64,000 bases of DNA from Rhizophagus clarus (Eukaryota > Glomeromycota > Glomeromycetes > Glomerales > Glomeraceae), in the NCBI GenBank assembly GCA_015698045.1, contig BLAL01000315.1, positions 620,001 through 684,000 of the forward strand. The letters run 5' to 3'. Each line of letters starts with the position of its first letter. Position 1 is the first letter of the stretch. The position numbers were made by a program, and so were the translations under genes. The notes below the pieces were generated by a model. It was not told the DNA's origin. It did not search any database and saw only the letters and a program-made list of their open reading frames with translations. Shown piece after piece: positions 33,647-44,901 of the stretch.

Positions 33647-36442
33647 ATGGATGCTATTTATAATGATACTATCATCACTGATACGACTATTACAAAAATG
33701 ATCAAAACTGATACGATCATTACAGATACGAATCAGATGATGATTACTGACGCGACCATTACTGATGATAAATCTGTTGATGAAATAACTGCTGCTATGA
33801 CTGATGTTACCATTGTAGATTCAAAGATTCCAGAAACAGAAGATCGTAAGAAGATTATTAAGAAAAATCATGATGATAATGCAGTACTTATTCATGAGTA
33901 CATATATGATGATGATGATGTAATGTTGAAATGTAGATTATGTGAAGATGTTTTTATATCTAATAAAGAATTTAATAAACATGCAAAATCAGAACATGAT
34001 GTAAAGTGCTTATGCTTTAGTTGTTCTGAAGTATTTCACGATAAAAAATTATGTGGAAGACATATTAATAAATGTCATACAATATATTATTGTATTTATT
34101 GTGTAAAAAGGTTTAGTGTGGAAGAAAGTTTAGAAAAACATATTCTAGAATTTCATTCAAATTCTCATAATATCGTCAACAAAGATTTGGAAGTTATCAA
34201 TGAAAATTCTAATGTCTCACTTAAAAATGATGAATTACGAGAGGTTAAATTTGATGAAAATATCAATACAATTACTAATAATAAGGAAGCTGCAATTTTC
34301 TTACATGAAATTCTTCAAGATGATAATTCTGGTACAATCATTAAATGTAAAAAATGTGGAAAAACATTCAAATTCCTTTCAATATTTAAATCTCATGTTA
34401 GTTCAGTACATAACTTTAAATGGTTATGTTTTGTTTGTTGTCAAGTATTTCCATCTGGAAGTACTCGTGAAAAACATATGAGAGAATTTCATACAAGGGA
34501 TTTTTCTTGTACTTTATGTATAAGGAGGTTTTATAATGAAGATGCATTAATGGAACATTTTCATACAAAGCATCGTGAATCGATCCCACATATACCAACA
34601 ACTTCATCTGTTCCATTACCGACATCATCATCAGAATTACAAGAAGTTTCTTTCATCCATGATATTATACCTTATGACCATCCTACAGACGAAAAACATC
34701 CTTATCAATTGAAATGCAAAATTTGTGATTATATATTTAACTCTCATTCACAATTTAATAAACATGCTAAAGCATCACATAATGTTGGGTTTATGTGTTC
34801 TTTATGTTCTCAGATATTTCCTCAAAAAAGTTTAAAAAAGGAACATTCAAGATGTAATCATTTTTTTACTTGTCAAATTTGTGGAAAGGTTTTACGTAGC
34901 GAAGATGGTTTAAAATATCATGAAACCATACATAATCAGATGAATATTAATTCACAACATGAAGAAACCTCATATGAACCAATTGCCGCGCGTTTGAGAT
35001 CGAGAAAAATGAAAAATGATTCATCTAAAGATGATGATGATGTAATGGATGAATCACAAACTTCATCGGAATCATCGGAATCGCAAACTACCGTATTCTT
35101 TATTCATGAAATTGTGCCTACCGAATTTTCATCAAACAAATCAAATTCCTACCAATTGAAATGCAACATTTGTGAAAAATTATTTGATAATCATTCAAAA
35201 TTTAACAAACATGCTAGAAAATTACATAATTATAAGTTTATATGTTCTATTTGTTCTCAAATATTTTCCCAAAAAAGCTTAGAAAAGGAACATATAAGAC
35301 AGGTTCATAGTGTTGAATGTCGAGATTGTGGGAGAAAGTTTGGCGATAAATCAAGTTTAATGAGCCATTGTAAAGCAAAGAATCATCAACAAGATGTATA
35401 TAATTTTCCACAAAGAGAAAAAACTTCATATGAACCAATTGTCACGAGGTTGAGATCGAGAAGAATGAAAATTAAAATTAAAATTAAAGATGATGATAAT
35501 GAGATGAATAAAATGGATGAGGACAAAGATTCATTTTTTGATGATTATAATACAGAAGAGAGATCAAAAAGTTTGGAAAAGGAACATACGAGACAGGCTC
35601 ATGTTGAATGTCGAGATTGTGGGAGAAAGTTTAGTAATGAAAAGGACCTAATGAATCATCGCGTTGCCGCGCAAATGAAAAAAATGAAAAATCATTTACC
35701 TAAAGATGAAGATGATGATATGAACAAAATGAGTGTGGATAAAGATGGCAATCATGATAACGAAGAGAGATCTAATCACGATGATAAAATTTCAAGAGAA
35801 CATAATCATACAACTTTACCACAAATATCTATTCCATCACAAACATCAACATCACAAACTACCACTGTAAAAAAAAAGTGCTTCATTCATAAAATTATAC
35901 CATGCGAACATCAATCATCTTCTCACCTATTGAAATGCCAAATTTGCGAATCAACGTTTCAAAGTCATCAGGAATTTAATGAACATGCTAGGAAGAAACA
36001 TAATTATAAATATTTATGTTCTTTTTGTTCTCAAATATTTACTCAAGAAAGGCAAAAAAAAGGTCATCAGAAACTAGTTCATGGTGTTAAATGTCCGTTT
36101 TGTGAGAAAAAGTTTACTAATGAAAATAGTTTAAAGGATCATTGTATATCAAAAAATCATTATCCAGATAATGATTTTTATATTAAATTTGATGATCATA
36201 AGAGGGCAATGATTCATTTTCCGGCTAAAAATCTTGATATCAATACTGTTAATTCAAATCAAGATAATTCACCGATTGTAGCACATTCGAGATCGGAAGA
36301 TTTAGAAATGAATAGTGTTTCAAATGATGAAAAAGGAAAATGTAGAAAGTATGATAGCATAAAAGAGGACGAACCTGAAGGGGAACCCGAAGTTTCGTTT
36401 AAAAAGTTTAGAAAGGGGGATGATGGCGATTCATTTTTTTGA
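33647..36442 (+). CDS. modular C2H2 zinc-finger protein, 931 residues
   Basis: One uninterrupted frame. After a Thr/Ile/Asp-rich start (TxITD repeats) come five copies of a module of about 95 residues, near residues 81-175, 214-310, 334-428, 482-580 and 745-838, plus a partial copy near 641-670. Each module has FIHEI at its start, then LKCxxCxxxFxxxxxFNKHA-H, then a second CxxCSQxF....EKEH....H, then a third CxxCGxxF....L..H, so three fingers per module. Linkers carry the repeated phrase TSYEPIVTRLRSRRMK and acidic tracts. Nuclear nucleic-acid binding is the family expectation; the target is unknown. Modules 3 and 4 are very alike, suggesting internal duplication. The next gene downstream is a shorter paralogue. 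Confidence 0.85.
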   Translation: MDAIYNDTIITDTTITKMIKTDTIITDTNQMMITDATITDDKSVDEITAAMTDVTIVDSKIPETEDRKKIIKKNHDDNAVLIHEYIYDDDDVMLKCRLCEDVFISNKEFNKHAKSEHDVKCLCFSCSEVFHDKKLCGRHINKCHTIYYCIYCVKRFSVEESLEKHILEFHSNSHNIVNKDLEVINENSNVSLKNDELREVKFDENINTITNNKEAAIFLHEILQDDNSGTIIKCKKCGKTFKFLSIFKSHVSSVHNFKWLCFVCCQVFPSGSTREKHMREFHTRDFSCTLCIRRFYNEDALMEHFHTKHRESIPHIPTTSSVPLPTSSSELQEVSFIHDIIPYDHPTDEKHPYQLKCKICDYIFNSHSQFNKHAKASHNVGFMCSLCSQIFPQKSLKKEHSRCNHFFTCQICGKVLRSEDGLKYHETIHNQMNINSQHEETSYEPIAARLRSRKMKNDSSKDDDDVMDESQTSSESSESQTTVFFIHEIVPTEFSSNKSNSYQLKCNICEKLFDNHSKFNKHARKLHNYKFICSICSQIFSQKSLEKEHIRQVHSVECRDCGRKFGDKSSLMSHCKAKNHQQDVYNFPQREKTSYEPIVTRLRSRRMKIKIKIKDDDNEMNKMDEDKDSFFDDYNTEERSKSLEKEHTRQAHVECRDCGRKFSNEKDLMNHRVAAQMKKMKNHLPKDEDDDMNKMSVDKDGNHDNEERSNHDDKISREHNHTTLPQISIPSQTSTSQTTTVKKKCFIHKIIPCEHQSSSHLLKCQICESTFQSHQEFNEHARKKHNYKYLCSFCSQIFTQERQKKGHQKLVHGVKCPFCEKKFTNENSLKDHCISKNHYPDNDFYIKFDDHKRAMIHFPAKNLDINTVNSNQDNSPIVAHSRSEDLEMNSVSNDEKGKCRKYDSIKEDEPEGEPEVSFKKFRKGDDGDSFF

Positions 36443-36477
36443 GGACGATATGAAGCCGTTGGTGGTTTTGATGGTTT

Positions 36478-36775
36478 TTGATGATTTTGACCGTCATTAT
36501 GGCGCATAATTTGCTGATTACGTGATAAATTTTTATATATCAGCAAGTAGTTTCTAGTTAAGATTAGTTTGTAAATATTGAACATTTTAAATAAATTCTT
36601 TTTTTTTTTTTCTGTTGTGCTTTTAATGATTTTGACCATTATGGCAAATATTTTGCTGATTACGTGGTAAATTATTATACCTTTTAGCAAGTAGTTTCTA
36701 ATCTAGATTAGTTTAACGATAGCAAATTATCTCAGTTTGTAAATATTCTACATTTTTAATAAATAAATACCTTTT
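36478..36775 (+). repeat. duplicated 3' region of the zinc-finger gene
   Basis: Two copies, about 36,480-36,597 and 36,628-36,770, share GATTTTGACC, TTTGCTGATTACGTG, AGCAAGTAGTTTCTA, AGTTTGTAAATATT and a final AATAAAT poly(A)-signal-like word. The second copy carries a small insertion. Both lie directly downstream of the stop codon. Confidence 0.75.
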
Positions 36776-37105
36776 TTTTTGGGACGTCCATATCGCCGAT
36801 CCGTAATAATCGTGAAACGATACACAGTATTTCAAAACGCATTATTTATTTAATCCCTGGTCAGGGTCCTTATTGATTTAGTAATAGCATTGTAATACTA
36901 GAGAAATCAATTGCTTTTTGTCGTCGCATCATTTAAAATCATTAACGGATTATTCCATAAGAGTTCATGCTTTTGTTGACGATTTGTAGAAAATCAGTTG
37001 TAAAACGATACACTACTGAAAATATATATATTGTACGTAAAAGGTTTCGTTCTTTCTTTTTCTTTCTTTTTCTATCACTTTTTTTTTAAAAAAAAAAAAA
37101 AAAAA
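36776..37105. other. intergenic, likely promoter of the second zinc-finger gene
   Basis: Contains a polypyrimidine tract (37,048-37,087) and an A-run immediately before the ATG. An in-frame upstream non-ATG extension exists but encodes only Phe and Lys runs. Confidence 0.4.
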
Positions 37106-38297
37106 ATGAGTAAAAAAATCTTTCCTCAAGAAAAAGTTCGAACATCAGGATTATTAAAAACTGAAGAAAAAGAAGAGAAAGAATTTGAACCATATTTTAT
37201 TCATGAAATAGAAATTCCGGAAACGTATAATATAACAACGAAATATATATTAAAAGAAGAAGCGAAACCTAAAAGTGTTAAATGTAAAATATGTAAAACC
37301 ATCAGTCCAGATATATCAGAATTTAATAAACATGCGAAAAGTAAACATAATTTAGTTAATTTATGTAAAATATGTTCTATAGTATTAAAAGATAAAGAAT
37401 CTAAAATGGATCATATAGAAAAAAATCATGAAAAAGAATATGGATGCCCATTTTGTAATAAAAAATTTTGGCAACAAAAAGATTTAAACCTTCATATTAG
37501 AAATGTTCATTATGATCTTAAAACTGAAAGACTTAGAGTTGATAATATTTTTGAAATAATAAAAAAAATAAATCATTCTTCAATAAAATTGAAAGAAGAA
37601 TTTTTTATTCATGATATTGTAAAGGAAGAAATCAAATTTTTTATTAAGAAGGAAGGGAAAACTAAAGAAAAGGAACAAGAAAAAGCTGAAGAAATTAAAG
37701 AGATAATTGAAGAAGAGAAAAATGAGGGGAAAAGCGAAGAAAAAGAAGAAAAAGAAGAGAAGACGGAAGAAAAAGAAGAAAAAGAAAAAGGGAAGATGAA
37801 AGAAAAAGATGAAAAAGCGGACGATACAGTAGATATAACTAAAACGGAAGTACCTACGACTGAAATTCTTACAACTAAAGTTCCCACAACCGAAGATCCT
37901 ACAATCGAAGCTTCTACGAGCAAGGCAGAATCTGGTATAATAACTAGATTGAAATGTAAATTATGTGAAAATGAATATGAAGATAATAAATCATTTAATA
38001 AACATGCAAAGACACATGGTTACAGAGTTTTATGTTGTTTTTGTTCGCAAGTTTTCTTTGAAAAATCCACCTTGGAATTTCATATGATGATTAAACATGA
38101 TAAAACTATCTTTTGTAGAGAATGTGGTAAGAAATTTTGGTTACAAAAATCATTAGATGAGCATTTTACGAGTGTGCATAATGTGCTTCAAAAAAATAAT
38201 ATAAAAAGGGTAAGAATAAATTATTTTTAATTAATTTTAATTGGTTTAATAAATAATTAATTTTTTTTCTTTTTTTTTCGTTTAGATATGGACATGA
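37106..38297 (+). CDS. C2H2 zinc-finger protein, shorter paralogue
   Basis: Starting at the ATG at 37,106 (MSKKIFPQEKV), two of the same three-finger modules are present. The first, near residues 29-140, has FIHEIEIPETYN, VKCKICKTISPDISEFNKHA, then GCPFCNKKFWQQKDLNLHIR. The second, near 280-360, has LKCKLCENEYEDNKSFNKHA, then FCRECGKKFWLQKSLDEHF. They are separated by a Lys/Glu-rich tract and a Thr/Pro repeat (TTEIL, TTKVP, TTEDP). The frame can stop at 38,230, but GTAAGA at 38,210 and TTTAG at 38,281-38,285 form a good 76-bp intron. This intron would change the end to RIWT and a TGA at 38,295-38,297. It is tandem and same-strand with the 931-residue paralogue. Confidence 0.8.
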
Positions 38298-39603
38298 GGG
38301 AGTGATTAGCTTATTAAACCTATTAACGTTTATTAACGTCATTTAACGTCACTTTAATGTTTTTATTACAATACATTTTTTTTTTTTTTATTTTATTTAT
38401 CTTTTCCATTTTATTACAAATTATATGTACTTTTTTTTTATCTTTATATAGAATTCTATAATAAAATTTATCGCGTCTTGTGCTATGAGTGTACCGACTA
38501 CCGAGTGCATGTACTGCACAAATGTACGCGTCTACTAATTCTAAATACGTGACACAAGGTGTTTTTCTTGAAACTCTTTATTATATTACTAAAAATACTA
38601 ATTTGTTCAATAAACATGAAACATATCAAATTCTTTTTATATGCAATGCGGAAAAATAAATTCATTACAACAAAAGAATTAAAAATCAAAAATCAAGATT
38701 TCATTTAAGATAATCCATAAAACTAATTTAAGATAATTAACCGAGCTTATCTTTTAAAATCTTTTGCAGGAATTTCCGGTAAAATTTTATTTACCAATTT
38801 AAAGTCAGGTATTTGTGGTATAACGATTAATAACATTGTTTACGACCAAAGAACGCAAAAGGAAAAAAATCAATTACTACCCGAACTTTTTCAAATAATT
38901 TGATGGTTTAAAGTGTAACTAGACAACAATTCAGTTCCAAAAGTCGATAGATATTTATTTACCTATCTAGAATTTGTTTTCAATTCGAACGGATTTACCG
39001 TCAGGCACAAAAGAACTTGGGAATAAATAAATAAACAAATATTATGAGTCTTAATAATATGGAAAAGTGGATAAAAAATTGCAATGTTCCACAAATAAAA
39101 GACTGTGCATGAAATTACGATCAAAATTGTTAAACGTATTACAATGTTTAAATTTATATTTAAATAATCTGTATTTTTTTTTGATAAACAACTGACAAGT
39201 TTATTTTTTTTTTTTTATTTTTTTTTTATTTTTTTTTTTTTTTTTAAGCTTTCCTTTTTTTTCTATAAAAAATAAAAAAAAAAACCGGAAAAAAACATTT
39301 ATAAAACGAAGCAAAATACACGTCATTATTTCAATTATTGACGTTATATATTTTATTTAATAAATAATTGATAATTAACGATAAGTCGATAAGGGATGCT
39401 TTTTCTTCTTCTCTTATAAATTCTTATAAAACGAATTATTTGATTTTTTGCGACTTTCTCAATATTTCTCAATATTTCTCTATATTTCTTCCTTATTTCG
39501 TCATATTTCTTTCATATTTCTTGTACTTCTCTATACATTTTTGTACGGTAAAAAACCATAAAAGTATCAATATTATTTTATACCTTATAAATTTGATAAT
39601 ATA
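38298..39603. other. spacer with homopolymer runs
   Basis: T-runs at 39,200-39,245 and A/T-rich DNA. No convincing frame. Repeated CTCAATATTTCT words near 39,459-39,490 precede the next gene. Confidence 0.4.
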
Positions 39604-41013
39604 ATGTCACCAACTATAAACGATTGTAATGGAACTTTATCATACACGAAACTATTATGTCGTGTAAGTGGATCTCAATTATGGGTTTATTATACAACAA
39701 TAATAATTTGTATTGTTGTAAGTTTATTTGCCATTTGCGTGTTATTATATAAAAAATTTCACGACAAGGCTCCTTTATGGAGTGATCGCCTTTTCGAACC
39801 CATAACTGGGTTCCTGTTTTGGGTTACTCTACATTCTTTATGTAAGTGTCATAGGTGTAATCCCTACCACTCTTTAATTCTCTTGAATTTAACTGTCATT
39901 ATTCTTTTTAGTTAGAGCACTTGATTTGGCTATTGTCGCGATTGATTTGTTCCCTTATAATATCATATTTGAAAGTTTTATAAATTATGGAGGTTGGACT
40001 TTTAGTCAATTCGCTATCGTAACTTATATTGCGGGAACGTAAGTGTATATAGATGTTTGAGCGCGTCATCCTTTTTTTACTACGCCACGCTAAATGTTCC
40101 TTTTATTTAGTTTTAAAATAATATCAAAACTAGCCTTCCATCGTCCAACGGAAAATCATCATAATAATGTAGCTCCACTCATTCCAGGTCATAAAACAGT
40201 TGTAATTTTATATTGGACTTATATTATTTATATCGGAGTTATTGTCACGATTTTTTCATGTCTTGAAGGATATTCAAAACTAATAGAAAATATAGTACTG
40301 TATAAATTATCACAAGGAATTTTACTTATTAACTTAAGCATTGTGGATATTCTATGTGTACTGGGTTTGGTCAAATATGGAAGATTGTTGGTTGTTTTGA
40401 CTAATGAGAGCGTTATATTGGTGAGCGGCGGGAAAGAAAAACAAGAAACTCATAAAACTCATCTACAAAAGGTAATTCAATCACTTAAAATTCCTAGTTT
40501 TTTTTTTCATTTAAGATTAATTTTGCATTTATATTTATTTTATAGTTAAAGATTATAAATTTTGCTTTAACGGCGATTGTAATTTGGTGTTCTATAATTT
40601 CTCTCTTATGGGCCTTTGTAATACTAGCCTTTTCAAAATCATCTTATGTGATGAGTTCATCGCCGGCATCATTATTTACTATGATACTAAGTTTTACAAC
40701 ACATATTGGGTTGTCTATTACGATGATGGCCTCTATTCTTGCTATTATTCATGGGTAAGTTTCTTACGTTACATGACAACATTTCGGTGTATCGTGATAA
40801 TAATAATAATATTTCTTTTTCGGCTTTTATAGTGAATTATGTCCAAAATATATGGGTAATACCGAAATTTTAAGTTATGTTACTTCGGTATCAATAAATG
40901 ATTCAATTAATATCAGCGAGAGTGATAATCATGCTAATGTTACCAATATTATCCATAATTATAATAATTATTCTAACGAACATTTAAATTCGTGCAATAC
41001 AAGTGAAGTATAA
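39604..41013 (+). CDS. multi-span membrane protein (about seven segments), five exons
   Basis: Exons 39,604-39,841, 39,912-40,038, 40,111-40,471, 40,546-40,754 and 40,833-41,013 join in frame at canonical GTAAGT-type donors and TTTAG/TATAG acceptors. They give 371 residues. Hydrophobic segments are LWVYYTTIIICIVVSLFAIC, FLFWVTLHSL running into the second exon, FSQFAIVTYIAGT, VVILYWTYIIYIGVIVTIFS, GILLINLSIVDILCVLGLV, INFALTAIVIWCSIISLLWA and FTMILSFTTHIGLSITMMAS. That makes about seven. The N-terminus is polar with two potential N-glycosylation-type sites, and the C-terminal 60 residues are Asn/Ser-rich and hydrophilic. The layout fits a seven-helix receptor-like protein. I see no diagnostic family motif, so function is left open. 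Confidence 0.75.
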
Positions 41014-42625
41014 TTTAAGTATATTATAAGTTACAGGTTAACTGCTAGGTAACCTTTTTTTCTCATGAATAAATTCAAATAGTGTTTTTATTAATGCTCA
41101 TTGTTATCTGTTGTTATCTTTATCGTGTCATACTTACAAGGATTATCCGTTGGTCGGTTGATCTGCAGGGATTGTTTCATAATCAAAACTAACCTGTATT
41201 AAATACTTGCGGCGAAAACTTTGTAGTCCAAAAAATTAACTTTTTCTATAAATAATATATTAAAAATATTAAAATAATTTTTTTTTTTTTTTTTAGGGAT
41301 TACAATCGTCAATTTTTTTTTTTTCAATTTATATATTTAAAATTATTTAATTTGATTCTAACCAAATTTACAAATACTAAAAAAAAAAAAAAAATTATTA
41401 TGCAAATTGGTTTAACAAAAATAAAATTACCTATTTGTTTATCTACTGCAGTAAATTTTTTAAAAAAAAAGTCATTATATCAATATAATTAGTTTCTTAT
41501 ACTTACTGTAAAATTAAATATATTAAACTTATTTTTTAAACCTTAATTTTTTGAGTTTAAATCACCCCTTCACTTTATAAAAACATTTTAAGAATTTGAA
41601 ATAAAATAAATTTTATTATTTTAAAGAAAATCAAAAAGAAAAAAAAAAATTTTAGATTTTTTAATAAAATATAATTTAATAATTGAAATCTAAATTATTA
41701 ATAAAAATCAAAATAAAATAATATTAAATTTCACAAAAGCAACAAAATATTAAATAATATATAGAAATATATATAGTTTTTTAAAATCTTAATTTATTTT
41801 TTAAAAATTTATAAATTCATTATTGCTATTTTTGAATTGGTTGAATTTAGTAAAATAAAATAAGAAAAAAAAAAATTTTTAAAAACTCATAAAAACAGTA
41901 AATTTTATTGCAATTTTAGATATAGAATATGCAATTCCAATGCAAAAATATCAATTTTAATGCAGAAAAAACAATTTTCTGATAAGTTTATTTATAAGTG
42001 AATTTTCTAAAATTTGTGTAATAAAAATATTCTTTATAAGTAAACTTACAAGAAAGTTGTATTTTCTATACTAAAATTATTGTTTTTACATTGTAATTAC
42101 ACCTTCTATGGATTTTAAATTATCTTTTTTTTTTATTTTATTTTAATAGGTTTAACCAATTTGAAAATAATAATAAAAAAAGAAAATATCTATTTGCCAT
42201 TATATATAGTAATATATAATGATATAAATATTATAATAAATTTTAATAAATTAGAATTAGTTAAGGTTAGATAATTAAGATTAATTAGAATTAAAATTAA
42301 TTTTAAAGTTAATTAAATAATCAAATATTTATGGTAATAAATAATTATTTATTATTATATAGTAATAAATAGCAGCATCTTTAAAAAAATTATAATATTT
42401 GCAAAAATTAGTTTGCAAGTAATAAAACAATAAACTAAATTATATTAATAAATAATAATTAAAATAAAAATAAAAATAGATTAAATAATTTTTTATTTTC
42501 ATATTACTTAAATAATATTATTTACTAAAATTTTTTATTTATTTCAAAATAATGGATTATCTGATTTTTAAATATATATTTGACTAAATTTAAATTTTTA
42601 TATATAATTGATGAAAAAATAATTA
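41014..42625. other. very AT-rich spacer
   Basis: Homopolymers and short AT words only. No gene or clear repeat was found. Confidence 0.5.
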
Positions 42626-44323
42626 CAGTCAGCCTCTATATAATCATCTTTTCAATTCTGCTAAAATTAGTAATTATATAAAAATGTAATTATATAAAAT
42701 TTATATGATTTTAGCTGAAATTAAATTTTAGCTAAAATTATAAATATTACATATCCGCCGATTTTCAGAATTAACAAAATTAGCCTAAATTAAGGAATTT
42801 GATGATAATTAGATAAAAATTAAATTAAATAAGTTTCACAAAAAGGATCACTCTTGTGCTACATGATCATATGTCACAAATATCGAGAAATTACTTCAAC
42901 AAAAGTAGCGTTAAAAAATTTTTTTCTTTCGTAAACTCCATATTAAACTCCCCATCAACTTCCCCATCAAACTTTTCCACCAGTTTTTACATTATGTAAG
43001 TTGAGAATTTTGGCAAGTATATTAGTAGTTATTTTACATTAAATATAACTTGAAGCTATTTTTTTATTTTTTTTTCAATAGTTTATAAAAAAAAATTTAT
43101 TTAGGCAGCAAAATTATTCAAAAAGAATCTTTCAATAAATAAATAATTCTAAGATTAATAACGATGTTTTAGTGAATTTAAATTATATATTGATTAGTTT
43201 ATTTAGTTAAAATCTATTTGATATTCGTTATTAATTATTTTTCAATCAATTTTTTTTCGTTAAATCATTATTCTGGTGCTTATTCTTACTTTTTTTTTTA
43301 AATAAACTAATTTTATAATATTTTTATTCCTTTTTTTAAAAATTTCTTCTACTGGTTTCAGGTTAAAGAGGTAAATTTTTTTGGAAAACATCTTAAAAGT
43401 TTTTTTAAGTATTTTTTGGCTTATTTTTTCTTATGTAGGGACGGTTTTGATCGATTTTAATCGGTACTGCACCACATAATTGATGATCGGCAAATTCCTC
43501 AAATCAGTACATATAAAATTATAATTATAATTATAATATCAGTTAGAATTATAAATTTCTTACTTAATAAGATCTTATATAATATTAAATAGTTATTAAA
43601 TATACCAAAAATTTTATTATTGAAATTATATAATTTAGTAATACTGATTAAAATTATAATATTTGATCAGTTATTATTTATAACTAAAATTTAATGATTA
43701 TAAAAAAATTTAATTACTATAGTGGCTATCATCTATAAATGACAATAGTCCAAAATTTGAAATTTTATTTATTTATATTGTGTAATTTAATTTTTAAAGT
43801 ATTTTTTAAAGTATTTTGCTGAAGTATAATAATTGCTGCGCAAGCGGCAAAATTTTTTTGCTACATTGCGTGTAATTTTTATGGATTTTTATGGAATTTT
43901 CATAAAATTCATAAAAATTGTATGAAAACTAGTCCGAAATTTTATATTTTTATTATTATTATTTATTAAAATTATCAAACTTTGACCTGTAATATTAATT
44001 AAAATTCTTATTAAATTCTTTAAAATAAACTGATAGAAATGATAAGTACATGTTGCTCTATCATTTTATCGGTTTAATTTCTTTTTTTTACTATTTATCT
44101 ATTAATTTATAAAGTTTGAAAGCTACATAATATTAATGTCATTTATAGATAATAGCCACCATAATAAAAATAATATGTAAATTAAAAAATTTATGATAAT
44201 AGTAATTATAGTTTAATTGTTATTATAAAGAAGTAATTTAATAATATTTAAATTGATCCTATAAAATTGGATTCTTATAAAAAAGTGTTATTATATAGAG
44301 AATGATCATATAAAGGTCTGATT
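42626..44323. mobile_element. decayed 1.7-kb inverted-repeat element
   Basis: The left end CAGTCAGCCTCTATATAATC at 42,626 is answered by the inverted right end (AATCAGACCTTTATATGATC) ending at 44,323. The arms are imperfect over about 26 bp. A start like CAGTCAGMCCTYTATAT resembles pogo/Tigger-type Tc1-mariner ends. The interior has no open transposase frame. Confidence 0.45.
43718..44164. mobile_element. 447-bp inverted-repeat element nested in the previous one
   Basis: TATAGTGGCTATCATCTATA at 43,718 is answered by the inverted sequence ending GATAATAGCCACCATA at 44,164. The arms are about 26 bp long with three differences. TA at both borders fits a TA target site. The interior is AT-rich and non-coding. 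Confidence 0.55.
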
Positions 44324-44740
44324 ATACTACTATTTTTTAAATATTTATAGTATAATATAAAAACAATATAAAATTTCAAAATATATATAAAGAAATAGGA
44401 TATAAGGTTATATTATTATCATAGAAATTTTTTATAAGATTATATTTTAATTTACATACAATTTATAAATTTTTTAATAACTAAAATTATATTATTAATT
44501 TATATATTTTTAATTAAAATTCTGAATTTAACCTAATAAATTAGATAACCTAACAGGTTAGTCTAAAATTTTTGAATTAAAGCATTAAATTTATGATCTA
44601 ACTTTAGATCAAATCAGTCAGTATTAATTGAATATCTAATTCAATCCATTGATCTGAAATATTTAAGTTAAATAATAAATGCTAAAAAAATACTAAAATT
44701 ATTAATTCTAATATTTTTATAATTATTAAATTTTTTTATT
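44324..44740. other. AT-rich spacer
   Basis: No gene and no clear repeat before the tandem array at 44,741. Confidence 0.45.
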
Positions 44741-44901
44741 ATTAAAAACAATTAAGAAAATCATTTTTATTATTTAAAAATAATTAATGAAATTTTTTTA
44801 TTATTTAAAAATAATTAAGAAAATTATTATTTAAAAATAATTAAGAAAATTATTATTTAAAAATAATTAAGAAAATTATTATTTAAAAATAATTAAGAAA
44901 A
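44741..44901. repeat. tandem ATTATTTAAAAATAATTAAG repeats, split by an insertion
   Basis: Units of about 26 bp (ATTATTTAAAAATAATTAAG plus AAAATT) repeat up to 44,901. They resume at 46,875-46,935 on the far side of the inserted element, so the array predates the insertion. Confidence 0.8.
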
